From positions 4,650,001-4,714,000 of the forward strand of contig OY970265.1 of the NCBI GenBank assembly GCA_963715675.1: DNA of 64,000 nucleotides, given 5' to 3'. Positions 44,324-53,045 of this stretch are shown here, piece after piece (positions within the stretch are counted from its first letter, which is position 1; every line of letters starts with the position of its first letter). Source of the stretch: DASVWZ01 sp963715675 (GTDB lineage Bacteria; Acidobacteriota; Terriglobia; Terriglobales; Acidobacteriaceae). A model generated the notes under the pieces. The model had not been told where the DNA came from and did no database searches. It was given only the letters and a program-made list of their open reading frames with translations. The translations under genes were made by a program, and so were the position numbers.

Positions 44324-45682
44324 ATGGCTAGTACAAAGAATGAGACACCTGTGACGCTCGTGGCCTCCGAACCGAAGGATTTTTCCAAATCGCGCGCCCT
44401 TCAACCGAAGGCCCACCGGCTGATCCCGGGCGGTGCCCACACATATGCAAAAGGTGACGACCAGTATCCAGTGAGTGCCCCGGCATTTATTGCTCGCGGA
44501 AAAGGGTGCCACGTGTGGGATCTGGACGGAAACGAGTTCATAGAATACGGAATGGGCTTACGGGCAGTCACGCTCGGGCACGCGTTTGAGCCGGTTGTGC
44601 AAGCGGCTTATAGGCAGATGCAGATGGGGACTAACTTTTCCCGTCCGGCCAAGATTGAGGTGGACCTTGCCGAAGCGATGCTTGAGATCATCGACGGGGC
44701 TGACATGGTGAAGTTTGCCAAGAACGGTTCCGATGTTACGACCGCCGCGGTTAAGTTGGCGAGGGCTTATACGGGCCGCGACCTGATCGCAATCTGCGGT
44801 GACCAACCGTTTTTCTCAATCGATGATTGGTTCATCGGAACCACTGAGATGGGTGCCGGTGTTCCTCAGGCGATCAAGGAAATGACTCTGAAGTTCCGTT
44901 ACAACGATCTTGAGAGCCTACAAGTGCTATTTGATCGCTATCCGGGCCAGATCGCTGGTGTTGTGCTGGAAGCAGAAGCTATCACTCCTCCGGCCGTAAG
45001 CTACCTGAATCAAGTCAAGGAACTGTGCGAGGAGCGGGGAGCCATCCTTATCTTCGACGAGATGATCACGGGATTCCGCTGGCACCTGGGGGGCGCCCAG
45101 AAATTTCACGGCCTCGTTCCCCACTTGTCGACTTTTGGCAAGGCGATGGGGAACGGGTTCGCAATATCGGCCCTGATGGGCAAGCGGGAGATTATGCGAC
45201 TCGGCGGTCTGGACCACGATCAGGCAAGGGTTTTCCTACTATCCACTACGCACGGCGCGGAGACCCACGCTTTGGCGGCTTCGCTCGAAACCATACGCAT
45301 CTACCGGGATCAAAACGTGGTTGAGTTTCTCTGGAGGCAAGGGGAGCGCTTGCTCGTCCTCGTAAACCGATCGATCGCTGAGAACCGGCTTGAAGGTTAC
45401 TTTGATCTAATTGGGCGGCCCTGCAACCTGGTTTACGCAACCCGCGACCAAGACCGTAATCCATCACAGGCCTTTCGCACGCTGTTCATCCAGGAGTTGA
45501 TTCGGCGGGGAATCATCGCACCCTCATTTGTAGTGAGTTTTTCCCACACTGATGCGGACATCAACCGAACCGTTGATGCCGTGTACGAAGCCCATGCGAT
45601 TTATCGCAAGGCTCTGGACGAAGGAGTTGATAAGTACTTGAATGGGCGTCCGGTGAAGCCGGTGAATCGAGCATATAACTAG
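44324..45682 (+). CDS. Class III PLP aminotransferase, glutamate-1-semialdehyde-aminomutase-like
   Basis: 452 residues. IPGGAHTYAKGDDQYP and GMGLRAVTLGHAFEPVV open the fold, AKNGSDVTTAAVKLARAYTG binds PLP phosphate, IFDEMITGFRW carries the Asp, and LSTFGKAMGNGFAISAL holds the Schiff-base Lys. It is a HemL relative but sits in a sugar cassette behind PIG-L, so it probably aminates or isomerises a cassette intermediate rather than making haem. The N-terminal 40 residues are extra compared with HemL. Confidence 0.82.
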   Translation: MASTKNETPVTLVASEPKDFSKSRALQPKAHRLIPGGAHTYAKGDDQYPVSAPAFIARGKGCHVWDLDGNEFIEYGMGLRAVTLGHAFEPVVQAAYRQMQMGTNFSRPAKIEVDLAEAMLEIIDGADMVKFAKNGSDVTTAAVKLARAYTGRDLIAICGDQPFFSIDDWFIGTTEMGAGVPQAIKEMTLKFRYNDLESLQVLFDRYPGQIAGVVLEAEAITPPAVSYLNQVKELCEERGAILIFDEMITGFRWHLGGAQKFHGLVPHLSTFGKAMGNGFAISALMGKREIMRLGGLDHDQARVFLLSTTHGAETHALAASLETIRIYRDQNVVEFLWRQGERLLVLVNRSIAENRLEGYFDLIGRPCNLVYATRDQDRNPSQAFRTLFIQELIRRGIIAPSFVVSFSHTDADINRTVDAVYEAHAIYRKALDEGVDKYLNGRPVKPVNRAYN

Positions 45683-45704
45683 CCGACATGAGACTTAGTT
45701 ATCA

Positions 45705-46490
45705 ATGACGGAAGAACTAAAGGAGTTGTACAAATATCGGGAACTGCTCTACATGATCGCCTACCGCGATATCAAGGTGCGGTACAAGCAATCGATCATG
45801 GGATTCATGTGGGCCATCCTGATGCCGACTTTGATCGTTCTCTCCGGCGTTGTGGTGCGCTATGCATATGCGATCGCTGCGCACGCGCCGCTCAAGACGG
45901 CGGATATCGCAAGCGTGGCAGTGAAATCACTCCCCTGGGCATTCTTGGTTTCAAGCATTCGGTTTTCTTGCCTGAGCCTGATCAACAACAAGGACTTGGT
46001 AACCAAGATTTATTTTCCCAAGGAGATTTTTCCCATCGCCGCCATTCTGGCCAGTTTCTTTGATTTCGTGGTGGCCTCGTTGGCTCTGACCATCTTCCTA
46101 CTCTTACTCCAGGTCGGTTGGAGTTACTATCTCGCTTGGGTTCCGGCGCTGCTCCTGACGATGGTGCTGCTGGCGGTGGGAATCGGAATGATTGTGGCGG
46201 CCGCCAGCCTCTATTTCCGCGATGTGAAATTTATTGTCGAGGTATTCCTCACCTTCGGAATCTTCTTTACGCCGGTTTTCTACGATGCCGCCATGTTCGG
46301 TGATAAAGGCAAATGGCTGTTGGTGAATCCGATAAGCCCCATTCTGGATGGTTTCGGCGCAAGCGTCGCCCACCACCAATCTCCGAATCTGCCTTGGTTT
46401 GCTTACAGCCTGGCTTGTGCCCTGCTCATTTCTCTGGGTGGGTACGTTTTCTTTAAGCATCTGGAGCCAGGCTTCGCTGAAAGTATTTGA
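45705..46490 (+). CDS. wzm: Polysaccharide ABC exporter permease (Wzm-like)
   Basis: 261 residues with six hydrophobic segments and the ABC-2 family opening LLYMIAYRDIKVRYKQSIMG then FMWAILMPTLIVL. IYFPKEIFPIAAI and FFTPVFYDAAMF are characteristic of O-antigen and teichoic acid permeases. It forms a dimer with two Wzt subunits to export a finished undecaprenyl-linked chain. The next gene starts 12 bases downstream. Confidence 0.93.
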   Translation: MTEELKELYKYRELLYMIAYRDIKVRYKQSIMGFMWAILMPTLIVLSGVVVRYAYAIAAHAPLKTADIASVAVKSLPWAFLVSSIRFSCLSLINNKDLVTKIYFPKEIFPIAAILASFFDFVVASLALTIFLLLLQVGWSYYLAWVPALLLTMVLLAVGIGMIVAAASLYFRDVKFIVEVFLTFGIFFTPVFYDAAMFGDKGKWLLVNPISPILDGFGASVAHHQSPNLPWFAYSLACALLISLGGYVFFKHLEPGFAESI

Positions 46491-46502
46491 AGGGTAGAGC
46501 AG

Positions 46503-47744
46503 ATGTCTAACATTGCCATCAGGATGGAGCACGTCTACAAGAAGTTCCGCAAGGGTGAGATGTACAACTCCTTGCGTGACCTGCTCCCCGCCCTGACAGG
46601 ACAGATGTTTCGGCAGCAGGAACTCCGTCAAGGGGACACGAGGGAATTCTGGGCAGTTCAGGATCTTTCATTTGAGGTGAAGGCCGGGGAAGCTTTTGGC
46701 ATTATAGGCCACAATGGCGCTGGGAAAAGCACTGCATTGAAGATACTCAGCCGGATTATGAAGCCCACCAAAGGCCATATGGTCGTCAGTGGACGCCTTT
46801 CGGCGCTGATTGAAGTATCGGCCGGCTTCCACCAGGACCTCACGGGGCGGGAGAATGTCTTTCTTAACGGTACGATCCTGGGCATGACCAAGCGCGAAAT
46901 CCAATCGAAGCTCGACCAGATTATCGCATTTTCCGGAATCGAAGAGTTCATCGATACGCCGGTCAAGCGTTACTCATCGGGGATGTATGCAAGGCTCGGA
47001 TTTTCGGTGGCTGCTCACGTTGATCCAGACATACTGATTGTGGACGAAGTGTTGAGCGTGGGCGACTCTCTTTTTCAACAAAAGTGCATCGAGCGCATGC
47101 AAGAGGTGATCCGCGGCGGAGCCACAGTCCTCTTTGTTTCCCACAACCTGAAAGCGGTTACCGAGTTCTGTCACAAATGTCTGCTGCTCGAAAAGGGACG
47201 AACCGTCGCGATGGGTACGCCGGAGGATGTCATTGCCACTTATCTCCAAAAGCCCTCCGATAGGCAGACGGGAGAGACGAGTTCTGGCCCGGTAAGAATT
47301 TCCGGTGTACGAGTCCGCAATGAGGATGGAGAGTGCATGAGGTTTCGAGCCGGCCAGAAGGCCTGGATCGACGTTGAGCTGACTGCGGTTGAACGTTGCA
47401 GCAAGGTGTCTATTACTCTGTATATGGTCAACGACAAATCCGTACACGTCTTTGATACCTCTACTGAGCGCTTAGGGCTCGACACCGTTGACTTGGACCA
47501 GGGGGACGTTTACATCTGCACATTTGAGTTAGATCTTAACTTGGCTGAAGGCACGTTTCACCCCGCGGTTGTCCTGTTCAGATACGACATCCAAAATGTT
47601 TACGACAGATGGGAGCCTGCGGCGACGATCTATGTAGGTTCAGAGGGAGGTGTGCGCGGCATCGCACATTGTTTTCCGAAAGTCATCCAGCAAAAGATCC
47701 GGAAGGCAGCGGATGCCGACCTAATCGGCAGTCGTGGGAGCTGA
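46503..47744 (+). CDS. wzt: Polysaccharide ABC exporter ATPase with C-terminal glycan-binding domain (Wzt-like)
   Basis: 413 residues. Walker A GHNGAGKSTALKIL, signature YSSGMYARLGFSV, Walker B DILIVDEVLSVGD and the H-loop FVSHNLKAV give a complete ATPase (1-245). Residues 255-413 form the Wzt C-terminal beta-sandwich (IDVELTAVERCSKVSI, VDLDQGDVYICTFELDL), which in studied cases recognises the modified chain end before export. A capping methyl or other terminal group is therefore plausible; a methyltransferase follows directly. Confidence 0.93.
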   Translation: MSNIAIRMEHVYKKFRKGEMYNSLRDLLPALTGQMFRQQELRQGDTREFWAVQDLSFEVKAGEAFGIIGHNGAGKSTALKILSRIMKPTKGHMVVSGRLSALIEVSAGFHQDLTGRENVFLNGTILGMTKREIQSKLDQIIAFSGIEEFIDTPVKRYSSGMYARLGFSVAAHVDPDILIVDEVLSVGDSLFQQKCIERMQEVIRGGATVLFVSHNLKAVTEFCHKCLLLEKGRTVAMGTPEDVIATYLQKPSDRQTGETSSGPVRISGVRVRNEDGECMRFRAGQKAWIDVELTAVERCSKVSITLYMVNDKSVHVFDTSTERLGLDTVDLDQGDVYICTFELDLNLAEGTFHPAVVLFRYDIQNVYDRWEPAATIYVGSEGGVRGIAHCFPKVIQQKIRKAADADLIGSRGS

Positions 47745-47786
47745 AGCAACTACGGGAGAATAGTTCAATACTCGACATTTCAGAAC

Positions 47787-48563
47787 ATGGCTATCACGTC
47801 TCCAGTAGTTGATCGGTCACGCGACATGGATGAGAAATCATGGTGGGACTTGTGGAACACGTCCCACCGAACCAAAGACAACAACGATGCTGTTTCGAGC
47901 GAGCTTTTTGCGCGAGCTGCGGCAGCCATCAACGGAATCACTCGAAACAAAAGCGCTCGTCTTCTGGAAATTGCTTGCGGAACAGGAACACTCTCGCGAA
48001 TGCTCGTGTATTCCACCTACCACGGGCTGGACATTTCTCCCGCAGCTATAGAAGTGGCGCGACAGAAGAGCAACAACATGTCACTTCTCTCTGGTGCCAG
48101 TCCTCCAACCTACGAAGCCGCTGACTTTCATGAATGGCCTTTGCCCGCACAGGCGTTTGACCTTGCCATCTGTATCGATGCGATTTCGAGTATCCGCGAT
48201 CAGTCGGTCGCAATGAAGAAAATTGCTCAGAGCTTGCGGATCGGGGGTTATCTGGTGCTGACCACCATAAACCGGTTTGTGTACGACCGCATTCAACGCA
48301 CGCCGTCGATTAGGTTGGAGAGCGGACCTGTGTCTCGCTGGCTCTCGCGCTCTGAGCTACGCGCCTTGGTCGCCCAAGCTGGGCTTACCATCGAACTCTT
48401 TACGACGATTATGCCGCGCGGAAATCTTGGCATACTGCGGTTGGTCAATTCGGCGCGTTTGAATGAATCCTTTGGGCCGGGCATCGAGGCTACCCTTCGG
48501 CGCCTCAAAGAACATGCGGGGCTCGGTCAATACAGTCTCGTGGTTGCGCGGAAAGAACATTGA
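47787..48563 (+). CDS. Class I SAM-dependent methyltransferase, possible chain-terminator
   Basis: 258 residues. ARLLEIACGTGTLSRML is motif I and YHGLDISPAAIEVAR motif II; FDLAICIDAISSI and AQSLRIGGYLVLTTIN complete the fold. The opening DEKSWWDLWNTSHRT is common in sugar methyltransferases. Located just after wzm/wzt, the position where chain-capping methyltransferases (WbdD-type) are found, though it lacks a kinase domain. Start at 47787; an ATG at 47826 would give MDEKSWW as N-terminus and may be preferred. Confidence 0.8.
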   Translation: MAITSPVVDRSRDMDEKSWWDLWNTSHRTKDNNDAVSSELFARAAAAINGITRNKSARLLEIACGTGTLSRMLVYSTYHGLDISPAAIEVARQKSNNMSLLSGASPPTYEAADFHEWPLPAQAFDLAICIDAISSIRDQSVAMKKIAQSLRIGGYLVLTTINRFVYDRIQRTPSIRLESGPVSRWLSRSELRALVAQAGLTIELFTTIMPRGNLGILRLVNSARLNESFGPGIEATLRRLKEHAGLGQYSLVVARKEH

Positions 48564-48645
48564 GCCGTGGAAACAGCAACGAGAATTCCCGAATGCTTCA
48601 GGGTTGACGGGGCGGTTATAAGGAGATTCGAACCGTAACTTAAAT

Positions 48646-49761
48646 ATGAAGTCGAAGTCATCCAAACTAAAAGCCGGCGATTGGGTAGAAGTTCGCAGCA
48701 AAGATGAAATCCTAGCGACCCTCGACAGCGACGGACGCCTCGATGGCATGCCCTTCATGCCCGAGATGTTTGCATTCTGTGGTAAGAGGTTTCAGGTGTA
48801 TAAGCGGGCCCACAAGACCTGCGACACGGTCTTTCCCGTTCGCGGGCGCCGGGTTGCGAGTGCGGTCCATCTTGAAACGCGTTGTGATGGAAGCGCACAC
48901 GGAGGTTGTCAGGCTAGTTGCCTGCTCTTCTGGAAAGATGCGTGGCTAAAGCCAATCGTGGGCAAGTTCCCGAGTGCCGCCGGCCAGGGGCAACCAATTG
49001 ACACACGGGACAATGCGGTCTCAGAGGCCTTCCAAACTGCGGAAGCCAGCGTTTGGGCCAAGACGCAGACGAAACACTCGGCCGGGGCCGAACTCGTATA
49101 TGTCTGTCAGGCGACGCGGTTGCCTTACGCGACCACATCCCTTGAGTGGTGGGATATTCGTCAATACATCGAGGACTTTGTCTCCGGCAATGTCGGGTTG
49201 TGGCGGATGGTTTGCGGAGCCGCCTATTTTTTCTTTCAAGCGCTCAACCGAGCTCCCAGAGGGGCCGGGATGTTGCGTCGGCTCTACGACAGATTCTATC
49301 CTCTGTGGCGAGGTTATCCGTTTCCGCGAAAACACGGGACGATACCGGAGGGCGAGCCCACGCCCGTAGGCAGACTCGATCTCGAGCCAGGAGAACTCGT
49401 TCGCATCAGGCCATACCAGGAAATTCTCGACACCCTAAACATTCGAGACCGCAATCGTGGGCTTTATTTCGATGCCGAAGAAGTTCCGTACTGCGGCGGA
49501 GAATACCACGTGCTCAAACGCGTCACCCGGGTCATTCACGAGAGAACGGGAAAAATGCTGGAGATGAAAACTCCTTGCTTCATTCTGGACTCGGTGATCT
49601 GCCAGTCCCGATACAGCGAATGCCGATTGTTTTGCCCCAGAAGCATCTACTCGTTTTGGAGGGAGATCTGGCTGGAACGCGTCGGCCCTAAACCGGCGGT
49701 GTCGCACCAGATTGTGAAACCGGCCGCATCGCACTGCGAACCAGCATCAAGCAGTCGGTGA
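48646..49761 (+). CDS. Uncharacterised Cys-rich protein with an internal duplication
   Basis: 371 residues, family not recognised. Residues 9-105 and 247-345 are copies of one module: GDWVEVRSKDEILATLD against GELVRIRPYQEILDTLN, then FCGKRFQVYKR against YCGGEYHVLKR, then a triad C80-x7-C88-x3-C92 against C319-x6-C326-x3-C330, each followed by a Trp-rich end (LLFWKDAWLKPI / YSFWREIWLERV). Each copy thus keeps four Cys (with C45 and C283), suggesting a metal or Fe-S site. Between them lies a polar segment and a hydrophobic patch (WRMVCGAAYFFFQAL). It is embedded between a methyltransferase and GT2 genes. Confidence 0.75.
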   Translation: MKSKSSKLKAGDWVEVRSKDEILATLDSDGRLDGMPFMPEMFAFCGKRFQVYKRAHKTCDTVFPVRGRRVASAVHLETRCDGSAHGGCQASCLLFWKDAWLKPIVGKFPSAAGQGQPIDTRDNAVSEAFQTAEASVWAKTQTKHSAGAELVYVCQATRLPYATTSLEWWDIRQYIEDFVSGNVGLWRMVCGAAYFFFQALNRAPRGAGMLRRLYDRFYPLWRGYPFPRKHGTIPEGEPTPVGRLDLEPGELVRIRPYQEILDTLNIRDRNRGLYFDAEEVPYCGGEYHVLKRVTRVIHERTGKMLEMKTPCFILDSVICQSRYSECRLFCPRSIYSFWREIWLERVGPKPAVSHQIVKPAASHCEPASSSR

Positions 49762-50834
49762 CTATTGTGAGTCAACCTCTTATCAGCGTCGTCACACCTT
49801 TTCATAATACGGCCGTCTATCTCGCCGAATGCATCGAAAGCGTCCTCGCGCAGACCTACTCGAATTTTGAATACATTCTGGTGGACAATTGCAGCACGGA
49901 TGGTTCGACCGAGATTGCCGAGCGTTACCTAGGCCGTGACCCGCGAATTCGTCTGATTCGCCGGCCCAAGTTGCTCTCCCAAGTCCAGAATTACAACCGC
50001 GTCTTAGCGGAGATTTCGGATGCCAGCCTCTATTGCAAGATTGTGCAGGCGGATGACAGCATTTTTCCGGAGTGCTTGCGCCTGATGGTGGAGGCCTTCG
50101 GCCAGTCCGAATCCATCGGGCTAGTCAGTTCGTACTGGTTGAAGGGAAGTGAAGTTCGCGGCTCCCGCTTTCCATATCCTACGCCGATGCTCTCGGGCAA
50201 AGAGATGGCCCGCCTGTATCTACGGACTGGACTGTGGGTGTTTGGTTCACCAACCGCGGTCATGTACCGCTCGTCAATGGTCAAAAGCGATCAGCCGTTT
50301 TACGACGAGTCTCGCTTACACGAGGACACCGAGAAATGCATGCAGATATTGGAGCACTGGGACTTCGGCTTCGTTCATCAGGTACTTTCGTTTTCGCGAG
50401 CGGACAACGAATCGATTTCCTCCGCTGTTCGCGACTTTCAGCCTGCTGCGCTTGATCGGTATATCATCGTGCAACGCTTCGCCCGAGTTTTTCTGGACGA
50501 AAGGGAGGCTGCCGCTCTGATCAGGAGGAACAGACGGGAGTACTATAACGTTCTTGCAGGCGAAGTCCTCCACGGGCGAAAGTCAGCTTTCTGGCGATAT
50601 CATGCAAGTGGGCTGAACACTCTTGGAGAGACAATTAATCGGTCTTCGCTGGCGCTTCAAGTGTTCCGGAAAGTGCTGTGGAAAGCGGTGAATCCGGGTG
50701 CGGCAATAGAAAAGGGGCTGCGTCTTTTGAAGGGCCGAGTAGGCTGCAGGAAGCCCGGAGGGGACTGTCCGCTTTCATCGGAGAAGATGGACGAAGCGGG
50801 TACCAGGGCATCGCAACCAGCGCGCAATGGTTGA
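49758..50834 (+). CDS. Glycosyltransferase family 2
   Basis: 358 residues. LISVVTPFHNTAVYLAECIE, YILVDNCSTDGSTEIAE and CKIVQADDSIFPEC (DD motif in place of DxD) define the GT2 core; GSPTAVMYRSSMV and ESRLHEDTEKCMQILEHW form the acceptor half with the E-D pair. It starts at a GTG overlapping the previous stop by four bases. The tail after residue 310 is unconserved. Adjacent to a second GT2, so the two probably add successive sugars. Confidence 0.86.
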   Translation: MTIVSQPLISVVTPFHNTAVYLAECIESVLAQTYSNFEYILVDNCSTDGSTEIAERYLGRDPRIRLIRRPKLLSQVQNYNRVLAEISDASLYCKIVQADDSIFPECLRLMVEAFGQSESIGLVSSYWLKGSEVRGSRFPYPTPMLSGKEMARLYLRTGLWVFGSPTAVMYRSSMVKSDQPFYDESRLHEDTEKCMQILEHWDFGFVHQVLSFSRADNESISSAVRDFQPAALDRYIIVQRFARVFLDEREAAALIRRNRREYYNVLAGEVLHGRKSAFWRYHASGLNTLGETINRSSLALQVFRKVLWKAVNPGAAIEKGLRLLKGRVGCRKPGGDCPLSSEKMDEAGTRASQPARNG

Positions 50835-50840
50835 CTGCCC

Positions 50841-51965
50841 ATGCCGGGAAACGAAGTCCAATCCATGAAGAACCCGCGCATCTCCGTTGTCATGGTGACG
50901 TGCAACGTGGAGCGTTTCCTTCCGGAGGCGATTGGGAGTATACTCGGGCAAACCTTCACGGACTTTGAGTTCATCATTGTCGACTTTGGCTCGACAGATA
51001 AAACTACGACCATTGTTTCGAGCTATGCTGCTAAGGACAGCCGAGTCAGACTGCACGAAATACCGAGTTGCAGTTTGGCTGAGGCGCGCAATGCGGGTTG
51101 TTCTCTTGCGCGAGGGAAATATATTGCCATCATGGATGCCGATGATATTTCCGTTCCTGACCGCCTGATGCTCGAGATCGCATTCATGGAAGGACATCCC
51201 GATGTCGGCCTCGTGGGCGGCGTTACGGAGTGTATTGATGCGGAAGGATCGTCGTTAGCCATTCGCTCACATGACTTTCCGGCCGAAGATGGCGAAATAA
51301 GATCGGCCCTCGCCGTTCGCTGCCCGTTCTGCCAGCCCACGGTCCTGATCCGAAAGGAGGCCTTCGTTCTTGTTGGCGGGTATCGGCCACTGTTTGCGCA
51401 AGCCGAAGATTACGACCTATGGTTGCGGATCGCGGAGCACTTTCGATGTGCCAATCTCAATGAGGTGGTGCTCAAGTACAGGATTCATCCCTTTCAAATA
51501 TCGATGCGCCGGCGGAGTGAGCAAACCCTTTGTGTGCTGGCCGCACAAGCATCTGCGACGGCGAGGAAAAAGGGGACTCCGGATCCCTTGGACACGTTTG
51601 ATAAAATCACGCCCGCAGCACTCGTCTCGCTGGGGATAACTGAGGCGATCCAAGAGCAGATGGTCGTTAACGACAGTAGGAATTGGATCCGCAATATGTG
51701 TCTGGCAGGCGAGAACTGCGTGGCTCTCGATGCGGCAATTGAGACAGTCGAGATCCATTGGGCATATGTGGAGCGATGGCAAATCGCGGATTTGTACCTG
51801 ACCATTGCGAGGCTTTATTGGAGGCAGAAGAAATTCCTGAGGTCCTTTCTTGCCGCATTGCGAGCTACGGCAACGCGGCCCAAGGTCGTAGGACGACCAC
51901 TAAGACCATTGTTAGAGCGACTTGGCTGGCCTGATTCACCAGCTCCGTTGAAGTTTAACAGGTGA
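50841..51965 (+). CDS. Glycosyltransferase family 2
   Basis: 374 residues. RISVVMVTCNVERFLPEAIG, FIIVDFGSTDKTTTIV, EARNAGCSLARGKYIAIMD and MDADDISVPDRL (DxD) are canonical. CQPTVLIRKEAFVLVGGY and FAQAEDYDLWLRIAEHF provide the ED-Y acceptor motif. The in-frame ATG at 50865 is an alternative start. The C-terminal 130 residues are helical and may support oligomerisation. Donor unknown. Confidence 0.87.
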   Translation: MPGNEVQSMKNPRISVVMVTCNVERFLPEAIGSILGQTFTDFEFIIVDFGSTDKTTTIVSSYAAKDSRVRLHEIPSCSLAEARNAGCSLARGKYIAIMDADDISVPDRLMLEIAFMEGHPDVGLVGGVTECIDAEGSSLAIRSHDFPAEDGEIRSALAVRCPFCQPTVLIRKEAFVLVGGYRPLFAQAEDYDLWLRIAEHFRCANLNEVVLKYRIHPFQISMRRRSEQTLCVLAAQASATARKKGTPDPLDTFDKITPAALVSLGITEAIQEQMVVNDSRNWIRNMCLAGENCVALDAAIETVEIHWAYVERWQIADLYLTIARLYWRQKKFLRSFLAALRATATRPKVVGRPLRPLLERLGWPDSPAPLKFNR

Positions 51966-52025
51966 AGATTAGAGCCCATAGCCAAGGAAATAAAAGCGAC
52001 CACGTTAGAATCGCGACCCATCGAA

Positions 52026-53045
52026 ATGCTCAGCCACCGTGAGGGTTCTACAAAAGCTGAAGGCTACACGCAAACTTGGGCGTGGGAGACTTTGCGTGCG
52101 AGCTGGATAGGCGAGTTAGTAAGGGGCGGCAGAGGCTGTCGACGTGAGTTCTGGGCCTGGTTAAGGGCCCAGTCAGAGGCACTCCCGGATGTGAAAAGCC
52201 TGGCCGAGTCTTTGGCCCTTCTCCACCTACAGACATCCGATGGAGTGGAGGAAGAGAACAACGCGGAGGCACCAATTTTCTTACTTTCCACCGGGTGGAG
52301 AGCGGGTTCGACCTTGCTCCAGCGCATCCTGGTTACCGACCCCCGACTGCTTCTCTGGGGAGAGCCGCTAGGAGAAATGACGATTGTTTCGAGGATTGCC
52401 GAGATGATCAGCCACTCCATTAGTTCGCGAAATTTACAATTGTGGAAGGACCAACCGGATCCGGGCTCGCTTGCGTTGTGGACTTCTTGGGTTGCTAACC
52501 TTTATCCAGCGAGCGATGATTTCCGCCTGGCGCTGCGAGGGCTTTTCGATCGGTGGCTCCGCGAACCAGCCCGCGAACGCGGGTTTGCCCGTTGGGGGCT
52601 CAAAGAAGTACGGCTGGGTGCAACAGAGGCGATTCTGCTGCAATGGTTATATCCGAATGCTAAGTTTTTGATCATTTCACGTCACCCTTTTGACTCATAC
52701 CGATCTCTGGCGGATGCTGGGTGGGACCCAGTCTATTACCGTTATCCAGATATGTGCATTGGCTCGGCTGCCGATTTCGCAAGGCACTGGAATCGGCTTG
52801 CGGTAAGTTGGTCCGAGCTTCCGGTTGGATTTCCTTACGTTCACATCAAGTATGAAGATCTGATCGGCGGTAAGGTGGATTTTCGCAAACTGGAGTCCTG
52901 GTTGGACATCGAGATTAACGAAAGCATCGCGCTCTCGGTCTCTGTAGGGGGTACCGCCAAACGCAATCATCTGAGTTGGTATGAGCGTTGGATTATTGCC
53001 CGTGAGGCTGCGGAGGGAATGCGTGCAATCGGTTACTCTCCATGA
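52026..53045 (+). CDS. Sulfotransferase family protein
   Basis: 339 residues. IFLLSTGWRAGSTLLQRIL is the 5'-phosphosulfate loop (family form T-x-R-[ST]-G-[ST]-[ST]) and FLIISRHPFDSYRSLAD the 3'-phosphate site of PAPS binding; YVHIKYEDLIG is the late strand. It would sulfate a sugar hydroxyl, so the glycan is probably partly sulfated. No PAPS synthesis genes are nearby. Its stop overlaps the following ATG (ATGA). Confidence 0.8.
   Translation: MLSHREGSTKAEGYTQTWAWETLRASWIGELVRGGRGCRREFWAWLRAQSEALPDVKSLAESLALLHLQTSDGVEEENNAEAPIFLLSTGWRAGSTLLQRILVTDPRLLLWGEPLGEMTIVSRIAEMISHSISSRNLQLWKDQPDPGSLALWTSWVANLYPASDDFRLALRGLFDRWLREPARERGFARWGLKEVRLGATEAILLQWLYPNAKFLIISRHPFDSYRSLADAGWDPVYYRYPDMCIGSAADFARHWNRLAVSWSELPVGFPYVHIKYEDLIGGKVDFRKLESWLDIEINESIALSVSVGGTAKRNHLSWYERWIIAREAAEGMRAIGYSP

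Noticed and set aside
44324..45682. Calling the class III aminotransferase hemL
   Set aside because: The sequence is HemL-like but the context is a sugar cassette, with an extra N-terminus; haem synthesis is not supported.
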